A stretch of DNA of 16,084 bases from Pirellulales bacterium (GCA_030642635.1 DAOWNK010000041.1:1-16084); one strand, 5' to 3'. Shown: positions 1 to 8,103, numbered from the stretch's first letter. The notes: generated by a model from the letters alone, not told the origin. Numbers and translations: made by a program.

Positions 1-2044
1 GGATCGCCTTGTATTCAAACCCGGCCAAAGTCGCGCAGGCGACCGGTGGACGGCGGTGTAAAGCCGTAGCACTATCGCCGGCAGGGTCGGACGGGACATT
101 CGGATTGCGATACCGGCCGAACAAGTAATAACCCAACGCGATGTTACCCAATCCCCAGGCCAATGCCGCCGCACCGTAACTGGCGGTGATCGACAGCACG
201 TGCATCATCAGCCAGAAGTTGTTGCGCAGCACCGGCATGAGCGGGCTGATATCGTTGTGGAATATCGGCGAGTAGTAGGCCAGTATCGCTGCACAAAACG
301 CTACTGCGGAACCCACCGCAGCGAACAGCTTTCGGGAGTAAGTTTGTTCTAGCGGATGGCCGATACCATGCAGTGCCAAGGTATACGGAATCGTACAGCT
401 TGAAAGCAAAACCGCCACGATTGCCCTGGGGACGTACAACATCGAGGAGGCCAATACACACATCCCAACCGACCAACTCAGCAGTGCATTGGCCGTCGGC
501 GCCGACGAGCCGACCGCTGTCTTCGGCAGCAGGCTAATGACCGTTATGTCCTCGCCGGAGCTGTAGTCGGCGATTACCATCAGGTAGAACACGCCGACCG
601 TAAGTGCAAGCCGCAGCGGCAGCACAAGCCATCTGACCAGAAGCGGTTTCAAAACTCTCAAACTAGTGAGTGTCAGCCTAATGAATGTCAGTCTAATGGA
701 TGTTAGTGGCACCGGCGTCTCGCCGGTGTTGCAAAATTGTGGATTTTCGGCCACCGGCGGGACGCCAGTGCCACTGTTTCTCAGTTTTGAAACTGTTTTT
801 AGTGTCCAGCGGCCGTTTGAGTAATTTGGAAACGGGACGGCCGCCATGCGCCAACCCGCGCTAAGCCCGGGCCAGATCAACGGCAGCAGGGCGAACCACA
901 ACCCCAACACGGCCGCTACCAATGCCGTGAATACGACCGTCTCGAACATGTTGGCCACCGGCGCCCAACCGGTAATGGCCACCCGCATGGCAAAACCGTA
1001 GACGATAAACCCTTGTGCCGTCGCCAGAACCAAAACCCCAAGCCAGAACATCGGCTTGCGCATCGCGCCGAACGACAGGCAAAAACAACTCGTCGCAAGC
1101 AGGCTGATAACCCATGCCCATAAAAAGGGGTCAGAACTATTATATTGCACCTCCAGGTCCGTGGCCCCAGACGGCGGATAGGCGGTAAGCGCAATCAACG
1201 TATCGTCCTTATCACGAATCGGCAACTTGCGGCGGATCGGCTCGATCCGTTCGCCAAGCGTGCGTACGGCGGCGGCGAATCGGTCCATCGCGGCGGCAAA
1301 TTCTTCAGTACGTTTTGGGTTGTCGCGGTTGGTGTATATATCCTTTGCATGCTCGAATGCACCGCGCACCCGTTCAAGCGGCTGCCACGGATAACCTGCC
1401 GGTTCGTCACGCTCGCCGTGGATTAGTGTGTTAAAGTCGAGCCAGGGTTGAGTGTGATTGCTCTCATCGCGGTCGGAGACCAAGGCGGCAGGATCGAGCG
1501 TCGGCACCAGACGCAGTGTTACCGCCAGCAGCCGATACTGCTGATATGCGGCGGCCAACCTGCCGATTTTTTTCTCCAGCACGGAAGGGCGAAACGTCTT
1601 GCCGCCAGAAGTTGCGCGACGTCGAATCTCGCCCAGCCGCCGCCGGAAGTTTACGGCGTTTTCAAGCTGACGCGGCGAAACGTATTTCAGCCGACGGCCG
1701 TTACTATCTACAATCGGCAGACCGAGCAACTCCGTGCGCAACTGCTCGTGCTCGGCACGCAAAAACGGCACTCGCTCCCACCGCTGCGGCTCGACCAGCC
1801 AACTAAACAGCAACTCGGCGGCTGAGAACCTGCGCGGCTGTAAGTCGACCAGGCTCAGTTCCGGTCGCGTGTTGCCGCAAATCTCCTCGACTGCGGATCG
1901 GGCGAACGTATCGACCGGCATTGCACGCCCACGGTCGAAGGTGGGCATGTGCCGCCATGTGCTCCAATCCAACTCTGCGGCATCGGCAGCCGAAAGCGGA
2001 AGAATAATCAACAAAAATGTAAAAAATATGGAAAGACGATTCAT
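1..2044 (-). CDS. Cytochrome c biogenesis protein, ResC/CcsA type (3' end beyond window)
   Basis: A reading frame without any stop runs from an ATG at 2044 to the left edge, giving 681 residues and no C-terminus. An N-terminal signal-like stretch (about residues 2-22, ending LPLSAADA) is followed by a periplasmic region with the motif GRAMPVDTFA near residues 31-40, which resembles the GRxxPxDTxA motif of long CcsA proteins. Membrane helices begin near residue 308. The motif TGWAPVANMFETVVF (about 358-372) and FWLMMHVLSITASYGAAALAWGLG (about 610-633, in two parts) are typical of CcsA, the heme-handling partner of ResB in System II cytochrome c maturation. The tryptophan-rich WWD segment expected in this family is not seen and should lie to the left. 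The start overlaps the resB stop as TGATG, so the two are probably translationally coupled. Residues about 422-462 come from a repeat insertion. Family assignment is strong; the full length is unknown. Confidence 0.88.
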   Translation of the reverse strand, partial: MNRLSIFFTFLLIILPLSAADAAELDWSTWRHMPTFDRGRAMPVDTFARSAVEEICGNTRPELSLVDLQPRRFSAAELLFSWLVEPQRWERVPFLRAEHEQLRTELLGLPIVDSNGRRLKYVSPRQLENAVNFRRRLGEIRRRATSGGKTFRPSVLEKKIGRLAAAYQQYRLLAVTLRLVPTLDPAALVSDRDESNHTQPWLDFNTLIHGERDEPAGYPWQPLERVRGAFEHAKDIYTNRDNPKRTEEFAAAMDRFAAAVRTLGERIEPIRRKLPIRDKDDTLIALTAYPPSGATDLEVQYNSSDPFLWAWVISLLATSCFCLSFGAMRKPMFWLGVLVLATAQGFIVYGFAMRVAITGWAPVANMFETVVFTALVAAVLGLWFALLPLIWPGLSAGWRMAAVPFPNYSNGRWTLKTVSKLRNSGTGVPPVAENPQFCNTGETPVPLTSIRLTFIRLTLTSLRVLKPLLVRWLVLPLRLALTVGVFYLMVIADYSSGEDITVISLLPKTAVGSSAPTANALLSWSVGMCVLASSMLYVPRAIVAVLLSSCTIPYTLALHGIGHPLEQTYSRKLFAAVGSAVAFCAAILAYYSPIFHNDISPLMPVLRNNFWLMMHVLSITASYGAAALAWGLGNIALGYYLFGRYRNPNVPSDPAGDSATALHRRPPVACATLAGFEYKAI
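646..793. repeat. Palindromic element inserted in frame in the resC/ccsA gene
   Basis: Two 24-base arms, 705-728 (starting agtggcaccggcg) and 752-775, are inverted copies matching at 22 of 24 positions around a 23-base loop. An outer 11-base perfect inverted pair, gtttcaaaact at 646-656 and its complement at 783-793, frames the element. It is translated in the host gene as GTGVPPV...TGETPVPL. I recall these peptide strings from planctomycete proteins but could not check this. The surrounding frame stays open. Confidence 0.8.
656..705. repeat. 15-base tandem repeat beside the palindrome
   Basis: The units 671-685 and 686-700 (tgtcagcctaatgaa / tgtcagtctaatgga) match at 13 of 15 positions, with partial copies on both sides. 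The unit is a multiple of three, so on the minus strand it encodes a 5-residue repeat (TSIRL, TFIRL, TLTSL) and keeps the reading frame. Confidence 0.7.
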
Positions 2045-4161
2045 CATTTCGCTGAACGGTTACCGAAAAAATACGCCCTCATGTAGTACATAATCACAAT
2101 GCCGGCCACAATCAACAGGCTGCCGGCGTACTTCAGCCCTCGGCCGGGGTCGTAGTTGACCGTCAGCCACGAGAGGAACAACTGCTCCCGGCCGGAACTC
2201 TCCTCGACCAATTCCTTGAACAACGGATGGTCTTTTCGCCACGGACCGCGAAAGCTTGCTTGAAACAATCGATACGAACGGCCGGTATGCGGATCGGAAA
2301 AATCGACCGGCGCGTTCAGCGTAATTAGCACCTCCCGCTGGAGCGGTTTGTCGGGGTCGTGCCGGTCGAGGAGATCGACAAGGCTGGAGTAGTGCGACGC
2401 CTGACTGGTGCCCGGGTCCAGTCGGCGATTGAATTTGTGTAAATATATCTGAAAGCCGACGTCGAGTTGGTCGCGCGGCATGGTCACTGCCACGCGACGG
2501 TTTTTGCCATTGACCACATGGCGTTCGTCGGCCGAGATATGTCCCGGCAGCGGATCGGCCGAGGCGCCTAACAGCCAAAACTCCTCCGAGACGCCATCGA
2601 CCATCAACCGTACACGTGCGCGGCGTTGCTTCAGTTCGCGGTTCTTTTTCCGATCGAAAGGAATCGGCGTCAGAATGTTTCCAGGTTCGTCCAGCGGCAG
2701 GAATTTTTCGACGTACAGCGTCGCCCGGGCGTCGGCGCCGTCAAACACGGTTGTTTCCGTCCCGTCGGCCGCCAGCGGTGCGATCGTTCCGACCTTCGGC
2801 GAGCACCATGTGCGATAGTACAGCCGCCGGTCATCGCCTTGGATAATGTCGATTCGCGGTGCGGCGGCCTGGCGCATCTTCTTTGCACTGGGCATGTCGC
2901 CAGGCGTTTCATCTGTGCCGGGTTCCTGCGTGGCGTCGAACCAAAACGTGCCGTACACGCCGTCATCAGGATCGTGCCGATTGAAGTCGGGCAGATCGGC
3001 AATAAGCACCATCGGCCGCTGTGAGCCGTTCTTTCGGTGGATCATAAGCCGAACCGCCGTGAAACGCGGCTCGAACGAGATGAACTCTAACTCCAAACCG
3101 CTCTCACCAAGCACTCGGCGAGGTTGTTCCCGCAGCCGATCGACCGAAAACTCGAACTTCTCGCCGCCGGCGTGCAGGACTATCAGGCCGTATTTGCCTA
3201 TGCTTTTGGAGGGCACCGAGTCGAGAAACGCCTCGGTCTCTTGTCGGCTGCCGGCCGTCCAGAAGACGATCTGCAGACCGCCGGGCAACGTATGGCGGTT
3301 GGCCATGCCGAAGCGGTGTACTGCCGCGTGCGGACCTATCGAGGGTTTTATCATCAGCACGACCGGCGTCCAGCGATCGGACGGAAACCCCGACTCGCGC
3401 AAGGAACCAGACGACGCGTCGACCTTCAACTCTATCCGCGGCGCGGCGATCTGTTTGGAGTCGGCATAGTAATCGAGCACCTCCAGCTTAATGCCGTTGC
3501 GGTCGTAGAGCACGCCGCGGTCGCGTCTGGCCAACCGCCACGGGAATGGGAACAACCCGGCGTAGTCGTCCCAGTTGAACGGCCCGGCACGAAACGGCAC
3601 GAACAAAACTGTCGGCGAGCCCCCAGGTTTATCCTGGGGCAAGGCTTTGCGCGGGGATAAACCCCGCGGCTCGCTAGTTGTGTTAGTTCCGGAAAGCACT
3701 GTCAACTGAAAATGTTGCGAGTCCTCGAACGCACGCCAGTTAGCACGGCCCTCGAAGACCGGCAATGTGGCGTCGATTCCACCCAACCGACTTACAAGAC
3801 ACCCGGCCAACAATACCAACAGCCCGAGGTGCGTGACGACGAAGCCCGTATGACGCCTCTTCCATGGGAATCGAGCTGCCGCAGCGCAAAAGATGTTAAG
3901 TGCAAGCAACGCACCAATCGCGGTAAACCACCATGCGCCGTAGATGCCGAACCGTACCGCCGCGGCGCCGTACCGGCTTTCGACGAAGGTTGCCCAGGCC
4001 AACAGGACCGCGACGCCGGCGATCAGCACCACGGCCAATTGCAGCGACGCACACACGCGGAACAACCCGAACGCCAAACGCACGGGCAGGGGTCGGTCGA
4101 TGGGCACTGGGCGGGAATTCGGCATAGAGGGATTCAACAGGCGTATCGTACCGTATGCCAT
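2044..4161 (-). CDS. resB: Cytochrome c biogenesis protein ResB (CcsB)
   Basis: This 705-residue protein has the ResB layout: three N-terminal membrane helices (about 36-58, 74-96 and 106-124), a long periplasmic region, and one C-terminal helix (about 676-697) before a short basic tail. The segment HTGFVVTHLGLLVLLAG (about 104-120) followed by a short linker into the periplasmic domain is characteristic. With ResC it forms the System II complex that moves heme across the membrane and attaches it to CXXCH apocytochromes. The gene lies 48 bases after folP and overlaps the next gene by one base (TGATG). A start at ATG 4125 (MPNSRPVPID) is also possible; neither start has a Shine-Dalgarno site. 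Residues 163-183 come from a palindromic insertion just after the helical region. Confidence 0.9.
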   Translation of the reverse strand: MAYGTIRLLNPSMPNSRPVPIDRPLPVRLAFGLFRVCASLQLAVVLIAGVAVLLAWATFVESRYGAAAVRFGIYGAWWFTAIGALLALNIFCAAAARFPWKRRHTGFVVTHLGLLVLLAGCLVSRLGGIDATLPVFEGRANWRAFEDSQHFQLTVLSGTNTTSEPRGLSPRKALPQDKPGGSPTVLFVPFRAGPFNWDDYAGLFPFPWRLARRDRGVLYDRNGIKLEVLDYYADSKQIAAPRIELKVDASSGSLRESGFPSDRWTPVVLMIKPSIGPHAAVHRFGMANRHTLPGGLQIVFWTAGSRQETEAFLDSVPSKSIGKYGLIVLHAGGEKFEFSVDRLREQPRRVLGESGLELEFISFEPRFTAVRLMIHRKNGSQRPMVLIADLPDFNRHDPDDGVYGTFWFDATQEPGTDETPGDMPSAKKMRQAAAPRIDIIQGDDRRLYYRTWCSPKVGTIAPLAADGTETTVFDGADARATLYVEKFLPLDEPGNILTPIPFDRKKNRELKQRRARVRLMVDGVSEEFWLLGASADPLPGHISADERHVVNGKNRRVAVTMPRDQLDVGFQIYLHKFNRRLDPGTSQASHYSSLVDLLDRHDPDKPLQREVLITLNAPVDFSDPHTGRSYRLFQASFRGPWRKDHPLFKELVEESSGREQLFLSWLTVNYDPGRGLKYAGSLLIVAGIVIMYYMRAYFFGNRSAK
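3615..3674. repeat. Palindromic element inserted in frame in resB
   Basis: Arms 3615-3640 and 3651-3674 are imperfect inverted copies sharing gcgagcc and ggtttatcc, and each also contains its own small palindrome (ccccagg/cctgggg and gcgggg/ccccgc). It is read in resB as RGLSPRKALPQDKPGGSP. It has no obvious role in ResB and is 60 bases, exactly 20 codons, long. Confidence 0.75.
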
Positions 4162-4209
4162 AATGGCGAAAACACGGCATCAAGGCATATATGACATATT
4201 CTATTCCAT

Positions 4210-5037
4210 TTATGCCTCGAAAAGCAACAACGCATCTCGGACCGCCGCCACGTCGTGGACGCGGAGAATCTGTACGCCTTGTCGTGCCAACGACAGCGCA
4301 ACGCCGATTGTGCCGGCCGTGCGATCGGCCGCGCTGTTGCCGAGCACCTCGCCGATAAAACGCTTGCGCGAAGGGCCGAACAACAGCGGGCAACCCAAGG
4401 CGTGGAAGCGACGGGCGTTGGACAACAGCGCGAGGTTGTGCTCGGTCGTCTTGCCGAAGCCGATGCCCGGGTCAAGGGCGATGCGGCTCTGCTGGATGCC
4501 GGCGGCGGTCAGCGCGGCGCGGCGTTCACGCAGGTATTGGAAGACCTCTTCGACCACATCGTCGTAGACCGGCTCTTGCTGCATGGTTCGCGGCGTGCCC
4601 TGCATGTGCATCGCACACACACCGCAGCCGTTGTCGACTGCCGTCGGCAGCATGTCGGCATCGCCGGTAAGCGCCGTAATGTCGTTTATCGCCTCGGCGC
4701 CGGCCGCCAACGCCTCGCGGGCGACGATTGCCTTGTCGGTGTCGATCGAGATCGGCACGGTGGTCTGTTCGGCCAGTGCGGCGATTACCGGTAGGACACG
4801 GCGTAGTTCCTCGTCCGGCTCGACAGGCGCCGAGCCGGGCCGGGTGCTCTGGCCGCCGATGTCCAGCAGATCAGCCCCTTCGTCGGCCAGTCGCAGTGCA
4901 TGGTCCACGGCGGCTGCCGGCTCGAGGAATCGCCCACCGTCGGAGAAGCTGTCGGGCGTGACGTTGACAATACCCATCAATAGTGGGATTTTGCCGACAA
5001 CAAGCGTTTGGGTGCGGAGTTTCCAGCGGTCGAGCAT
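4210..5037 (-). CDS. folP: Dihydropteroate synthase
   Basis: This 275-residue protein, normal length for the family, joins 6-hydroxymethyl-7,8-dihydropterin diphosphate to p-aminobenzoate in cytoplasmic folate synthesis. Visible motifs in order: GIVNVTPDSFSDGG (22-35), DIGGQSTRPG (59-68), SIDTDKAIVA (97-106), INDI (117-120), MHMQGTPRTMQ (143-153), DPGIGFGKT (189-197), GPSRKRFIG (221-229) and RVHDV (259-263). The pterin/diphosphate loop reads GGQSTRPG where GGESTRPG is usual, so Glu is replaced by Gln. The ATG at 5037 is preceded by a C-rich repeat array on the sense strand and no Shine-Dalgarno site. The gene lies between lptE and resB, all co-directional. Confidence 0.97.
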   Translation of the reverse strand: MLDRWKLRTQTLVVGKIPLLMGIVNVTPDSFSDGGRFLEPAAAVDHALRLADEGADLLDIGGQSTRPGSAPVEPDEELRRVLPVIAALAEQTTVPISIDTDKAIVAREALAAGAEAINDITALTGDADMLPTAVDNGCGVCAMHMQGTPRTMQQEPVYDDVVEEVFQYLRERRAALTAAGIQQSRIALDPGIGFGKTTEHNLALLSNARRFHALGCPLLFGPSRKRFIGEVLGNSAADRTAGTIGVALSLARQGVQILRVHDVAAVRDALLLFEA

Positions 5038-5044
5038 GGCAGTG

Positions 5045-5127
5045 GGTAGTGGATAGTTTAGAAGTGCGCCGCGTGGACGCGGCGGCTAAACACTTTATTG
5101 TAAACAGTCTACCCACTATCCACTACC
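5045..5127. repeat. lptE-folP junction: 13-base inverted pair around a GC hairpin
   Basis: A perfect 13-base inverted pair, ggtagtggatagt at 5045-5057 and its complement at 5115-5127, encloses an inner hairpin gccgcg-tgga-cgcggc (5068-5083) edged by gtttag (5056-5061) and ctaaac (5086-5091). The lptE stop codon (5123-5125) lies inside the right arm, and the folP start (5037) is 7 bases beyond the left arm. The array shows a TAGTGGR period of 7 bases. Confidence 0.85.
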
Positions 5128-5647
5128 ACGGCGCTTCCATCAGCCCGACGATCTGCTCGGCCAGGCGGCTGACGGCCTGCTGGTGTCCGGTGGCGATTGA
5201 CTGGCCGGTTTGCGGTATGACGTTGCCGGTGCCGCCGACATCGACCAGTTCCGGCGGGAGTGGGATAAACTCGGTGCGGCGGATCGGGTTCCCACGGTGG
5301 TCGATCCAGCTTACCTGCACTTGCATGTTCACTTGCAGTTCGCGCGGTTGGCCGGTTCGAGCCTGGATTACCACCCGCTTGGTCTCGCCGATGATTTCAC
5401 CTGTAAGCACACTGTCGGCATTCGGGTTGCCGGTGACCTTGTAGGGAGTTTTCAGTTCGATTTCCTTCATCACGGCTTCGGTCAGCCGTTCGCCGAGGTT
5501 GCGGCGGAAGCTGTTCGACTCGAACATCGGGACGTAGACCGTGCGGATATGTGCCGGGTAGAGCGACCGGTTACCGATCTGGTATCCGGCGCAACCGGTC
5601 ATGCAAATCAAAAGCATCAGTGCACAGATAGTTTTTGTCTGTGTCAT
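5123..5647 (-). CDS. lptE: LptE-like outer-membrane lipoprotein
   Basis: The protein begins with a short lipoprotein signal, a basic start, a hydrophobic core and MTGC with the lipid-bearing Cys at residue 19. It continues with AGYQIGNRSLYP, a VYVPMFESNSFRRNLGERLTEAV stretch (two parts) and KTPYKV, the usual pattern of the LptE family. LptE plugs the LptD barrel and helps deliver lipopolysaccharide-type glycolipids to the outer membrane. About 174 residues fits the family. I chose ATG 5647 over a TTG at 5674, because the TTG lies in a repeat hairpin and the shorter form gives a normal signal length. The stop codon TAG is part of a TAGTGGATAGTGGGTAG array. It follows the BamD-like gene, so two outer-membrane assembly lipoproteins are adjacent. 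Confidence 0.85.
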   Translation of the reverse strand: MTQTKTICALMLLICMTGCAGYQIGNRSLYPAHIRTVYVPMFESNSFRRNLGERLTEAVMKEIELKTPYKVTGNPNADSVLTGEIIGETKRVVIQARTGQPRELQVNMQVQVSWIDHRGNPIRRTEFIPLPPELVDVGGTGNVIPQTGQSIATGHQQAVSRLAEQIVGLMEAPW

Positions 5648-5663
5648 GATGAGTAAAGCAGAC

Positions 5664-5690
5664 ACGCCGTGCAAGCACGGCGGCTAAATG
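5664..5690. repeat. TTTAG-edged GC hairpin between BamD-like gene and lptE
   Basis: On the sense strand it reads TTTAGCC followed by a hairpin with stem gccgtg (5666-5671), 4-base loop and cacggc (5676-5681). It belongs to the same family as hairpins at 5056-5091, 7053-7126, 8253-8276 and 12501-12522, which differ in stem sequence. Confidence 0.75.
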
Positions 5691-5694
5691 TGGA

Positions 5695-7011
5695 TTATCT
5701 AAATAAGAATCGTTTCGGCGGCACGTCCGGCACATTGCGGATTTCTTCGAGCCGCGCGCGTGTTTGTTGTGCGATTCGGGTTTGTGGATATTCCTTGACA
5801 ATGGCGTAGTAGTATTGCCGTGCGGAGTCGTATTGTTTTTTCTTGTCGTAGTATTGAGCCATGGCCCAGTCTCGCTCGGCTCGCCGCTCGAGGATATCGT
5901 TTCGGGTTTGTGCAACGCGTTGTTGTTCGGCGCCAAGCTCAGTGCGGAACTGGCTCAGCGCCTGGTCGGCGATCTCGTCGGCCTCTTTCAGCGGAGTGCC
6001 GTCGTACAGATGCCCCTGGTACATTTTCAGTTTGCTTTGGATTCCCAGCATGTGCGCCTTGGCCTGATGCTCGCTTTGAGAATATTCCTTCCGCAGCACG
6101 TCGAACTGATATGCGGCGTCTTCGTAGCGGCCCTTGCGGAAATAGGCGCAGGCGGCGGCCATTATGCTGTCGTCGGCCAGCGGGCCGATCGGGTCGTGCA
6201 GCCGTACGCTCTCGTACGCCTTAATCGCGTTACCAAATGTATCGAACAACGGCCTGGTGGTGTCGGTCATGTTCGGCGTGATCGGCCAGTGGGAGTTCGA
6301 CTCGTCGAGCTTCTCCCAATACTGCCCGATGGAAAACAACCGCTTGCACGTGGTGTCCAGATGCCGCGAGTTGTCGTGTTTTTTCAGAAGCTCGTCGTAT
6401 GCATCTTGTGCCTTGGGGTACTTGTCGGAGAAGAAGTAGCTTTCGGCCAGAAGGAACATGGCGTCTTCCTCCAAGGCCGAGTCGGGCCAGCGCTGGGCGG
6501 CCGAGGCGAACCGTCCGGCCGCCTTGTCGTACTTCTTCTGGTGAAACAGCGTCTCGCCCTCTTTAAGCAGCGACCGGGCGATCTGTTCGTTCGGCCCGTA
6601 GCCGGTCATCTTTTTGATCGTCTTGCCGATTTTCTCCGGGCTGAAGTCCGATAGCCCATAGCTGGCCTTCTCTTCCGGCTTAGCGTCTTCCGGTTTTAAC
6701 TGTGACGGCGGAACCGCCGAGGCACCGGTCGCCGGCACGACAGAAGAAGATACGGCAGTGGCATCGTCGATCGACTCAGTGGCCGAGGCAGGCACCACCG
6801 GCAACGGATTGTGCTGTTCGGCTGCCGCCGAGTCCCGGCCGGTGATTCGGTTCCATAGCCAGCCGTCACCGTCTGCGTCGTGGTCGTTGCCTTGTTCCGA
6901 CGCTTGGGCGTTTGTCTGTGCAGGGACCGGCGGCACGCTTGCACAACCGGCAAAGGTGCCGAAGATGCAGACGAGCAGGAGGATCAGGAATCTGGTTGCC
7001 GGAGTTGACAT
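5695..7011 (-). CDS. BamD-like TPR lipoprotein
   Basis: The protein has a lipoprotein signal (RFLILLLVCIFGTFAGC, Cys at residue 23 from the start chosen here), a low-complexity Ala/Pro/Ser linker, then tetratricopeptide-type helices: KYDKAAGRFASAAQRWPDS, KYPKAQDAYDELLKKH and a C-terminal QYDSARQYYYAIVKEYP with basic residues after it. This resembles BamD/YfiO, the lipoprotein that helps BamA insert outer-membrane barrels, but at about 438 residues it is nearly twice as long as E. coli BamD, with a middle region (about 200-330) and a charged helix rich in Glu/Arg/Gln (about 350-390). A start at ATG 7047 is also possible, but its extra residues (MNSRILSLPPTQ) come from a repeat-like CACTACCCCCTACCC array and would displace the signal. 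It lies between recO and lptE. Confidence 0.75.
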   Translation of the reverse strand: MSTPATRFLILLLVCIFGTFAGCASVPPVPAQTNAQASEQGNDHDADGDGWLWNRITGRDSAAAEQHNPLPVVPASATESIDDATAVSSSVVPATGASAVPPSQLKPEDAKPEEKASYGLSDFSPEKIGKTIKKMTGYGPNEQIARSLLKEGETLFHQKKYDKAAGRFASAAQRWPDSALEEDAMFLLAESYFFSDKYPKAQDAYDELLKKHDNSRHLDTTCKRLFSIGQYWEKLDESNSHWPITPNMTDTTRPLFDTFGNAIKAYESVRLHDPIGPLADDSIMAAACAYFRKGRYEDAAYQFDVLRKEYSQSEHQAKAHMLGIQSKLKMYQGHLYDGTPLKEADEIADQALSQFRTELGAEQQRVAQTRNDILERRAERDWAMAQYYDKKKQYDSARQYYYAIVKEYPQTRIAQQTRARLEEIRNVPDVPPKRFLFR

Positions 7012-7052
7012 TTGGGTAGGGGGTAGTGAGAGTATCCGGGAATTCATATTTA

Positions 7053-7126
7053 GCCCGCCGTGAATACACGGCGGGCAAAGGTAGCGAGCGTTTTCCGGTA
7101 GCCCCGGGTGTATTCACCCGGGGCTA
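7053..7126. repeat. Two perfect GC hairpins filling the recO to BamD-like spacer
   Basis: Hairpin A has a perfect 10-base stem gcccgccgtg (7053-7062), loop aata, and cacggcgggc (7067-7076). Hairpin B has a perfect 12-base stem tagccccgggtg (7099-7110), loop tatt, and cacccggggcta (7115-7126). Together they take up nearly all of the spacer. No T run follows either stem on the sense strand, so they do not look like intrinsic terminators. Confidence 0.85.
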
Positions 7127-7131
7127 AATAT

Positions 7132-7875
7132 TCATGACAAATAGCGGTGCATACGCGGTTTTCTACCAAGCAGGTGCGTTATGTAGTGGTTCAACACGCC
7201 GCGGATTTCGCCGAGCGTGCGTGGTTTGATTTCTATTCGTTTCCATGTTTGGTTGTTCAAATCGGCCAGTTGTGTCATGGTTCGTAATGCACCGGCACTG
7301 ACCGAGATAACTTGTCTCTTTCCCGCTCGACAATTTTTGCAAAGCACACCGCCGTCGATCAGCCCGAAGGCGACACGGCCGACAAATTTGACTGGTACGG
7401 CACATTCCACGCAGCTTGTAAGCGACGGAACGTGTCCGAGCAACCGTAGCGTGCCAAGCTCGAATCGCACGATTCTTCGCGGTACCGGTTCTCCGGCGAT
7501 AATCGCTTCCAGGGTTTCGTTTGCCAGGTCGAACAACTGCGGATGAGGATCGTCATCGTCGGTCAGCCCGGACAGCAACTCGGCGACGTAGTACCCGGCG
7601 TAAAGGCCGCCAAGCTCACGGCCGGGCGGCCTAAACCGTCGCAAGAGCTTGGCCTCGGTCAGCAGGTCGAGCGCGTCGGACGATTTGTGGAGGAAGACTA
7701 TTCGACATAGGGCCAGCAGGTCAAGAGCAGACTCGAAGGGGCCTTTTAGCCGTCTGCCTCCTTTTGCCATGGCGCCTATTCTACCGAATTCCCGGGTGAA
7801 TAGCGTGACCACAAGGCTGGTTTCGCTGAACTCGACGGTTCTCAGGACGATGGCGTCGGTTTTTTCGGTCGCCAT
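7132..7875 (-). CDS. recO: DNA repair protein RecO
   Basis: This 247-residue protein matches RecO in length and layout: an N-terminal OB fold (TDAIVLRTVEFSETSLVVTLF, in two parts, and GRIGAMAKGGRR at 31-42), a helical middle, and a zinc site CVEC (155-158) with LCKNC (C179, C182). RecO loads RecA on SSB-coated single-strand DNA together with RecR and anneals complementary strands. Here it follows the CorC/HlyC gene and the DUF5678-like gene, as in the common phoH-pgpH-ybeY-hlyC-recO neighbourhood. ATG 7875 is used; no Shine-Dalgarno site is visible. The stop is followed at once by a GC hairpin. Confidence 0.93.
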   Translation of the reverse strand: MATEKTDAIVLRTVEFSETSLVVTLFTREFGRIGAMAKGGRRLKGPFESALDLLALCRIVFLHKSSDALDLLTEAKLLRRFRPPGRELGGLYAGYYVAELLSGLTDDDDPHPQLFDLANETLEAIIAGEPVPRRIVRFELGTLRLLGHVPSLTSCVECAVPVKFVGRVAFGLIDGGVLCKNCRAGKRQVISVSAGALRTMTQLADLNNQTWKRIEIKPRTLGEIRGVLNHYITHLLGRKPRMHRYLS

Positions 7876-7903
7876 TGGGTGGGGTATGGGAACTTAAAGG
7901 TTT

Positions 7904-8095
7904 TCACAGCAAGTAGCTTTTGTTGTCTTCGGGAATCTTCGCCAGGATTGGGTTCTCCACGCCGCCATCTTTTGCTTCCTTGAGTGCTTCTTCTGGACTG
8001 TGGCCTTTTCCTAATACTTTTTTCCGATCGTCACTTAGCGCGACAAAATATCCGCCGTATTTCTTGACAACAGGAGTCATGTCGAGGGCTTTCAT
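7904..8095 (-). CDS. DUF5678-like small protein
   Basis: This 63-residue protein contains KKYGGYFVALSDDRKKVLG and then GHSPEEALKEAKDGGVENPI, like the DUF5678 pattern (a YxGxxVA strand, a GxSxEEAL helix, and a final hydrophobic strand LAKIP). The function of that family is unknown to me. It is the only gene in this window with a textbook Shine-Dalgarno site (GAGGAGG, 8 bases before ATG), and it breaks the otherwise standard hlyC-recO order. A degraded ORF lies just upstream. Both points suggest later arrival, for example as part of a small two-gene module, but this is inference. The next gene, recO, begins 28 bases downstream. Confidence 0.8.
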   Translation of the reverse strand: MKALDMTPVVKKYGGYFVALSDDRKKVLGKGHSPEEALKEAKDGGVENPILAKIPEDNKSYLL

Positions 8096-8103
8096 GTGTT
8101 CTG

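Noticed and set aside
144..476. Short minus-strand frame at the left end
   Set aside because: It is out of phase with the ccsA-type frame, which is open throughout and carries family motifs.
646..793. Autonomous insertion sequence in the ccsA-type gene
   Set aside because: The element has inverted repeats but is far too short to encode a transposase and shows no clear target duplication.
3124..3660. Plus-strand reading frames opposite resB
   Set aside because: They are low-complexity, Arg/Gly-rich translations of the complement of a well-supported gene.
4162..4209. Promoter in the folP-resB gap
   Set aside because: AT-rich words such as TAGAAT are present, but no -35 element lies at a suitable distance.
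5764..6654. Long plus-strand reading frame opposite the BamD-like gene
   Set aside because: It is antisense to a gene with clear lipoprotein and TPR sequence, and its own sequence shows no recognisable domain.
7053..7126. Intrinsic terminators at the GC hairpins
   Set aside because: No T run follows the stems on the transcribed strand, and the genes on both sides look like one operon.
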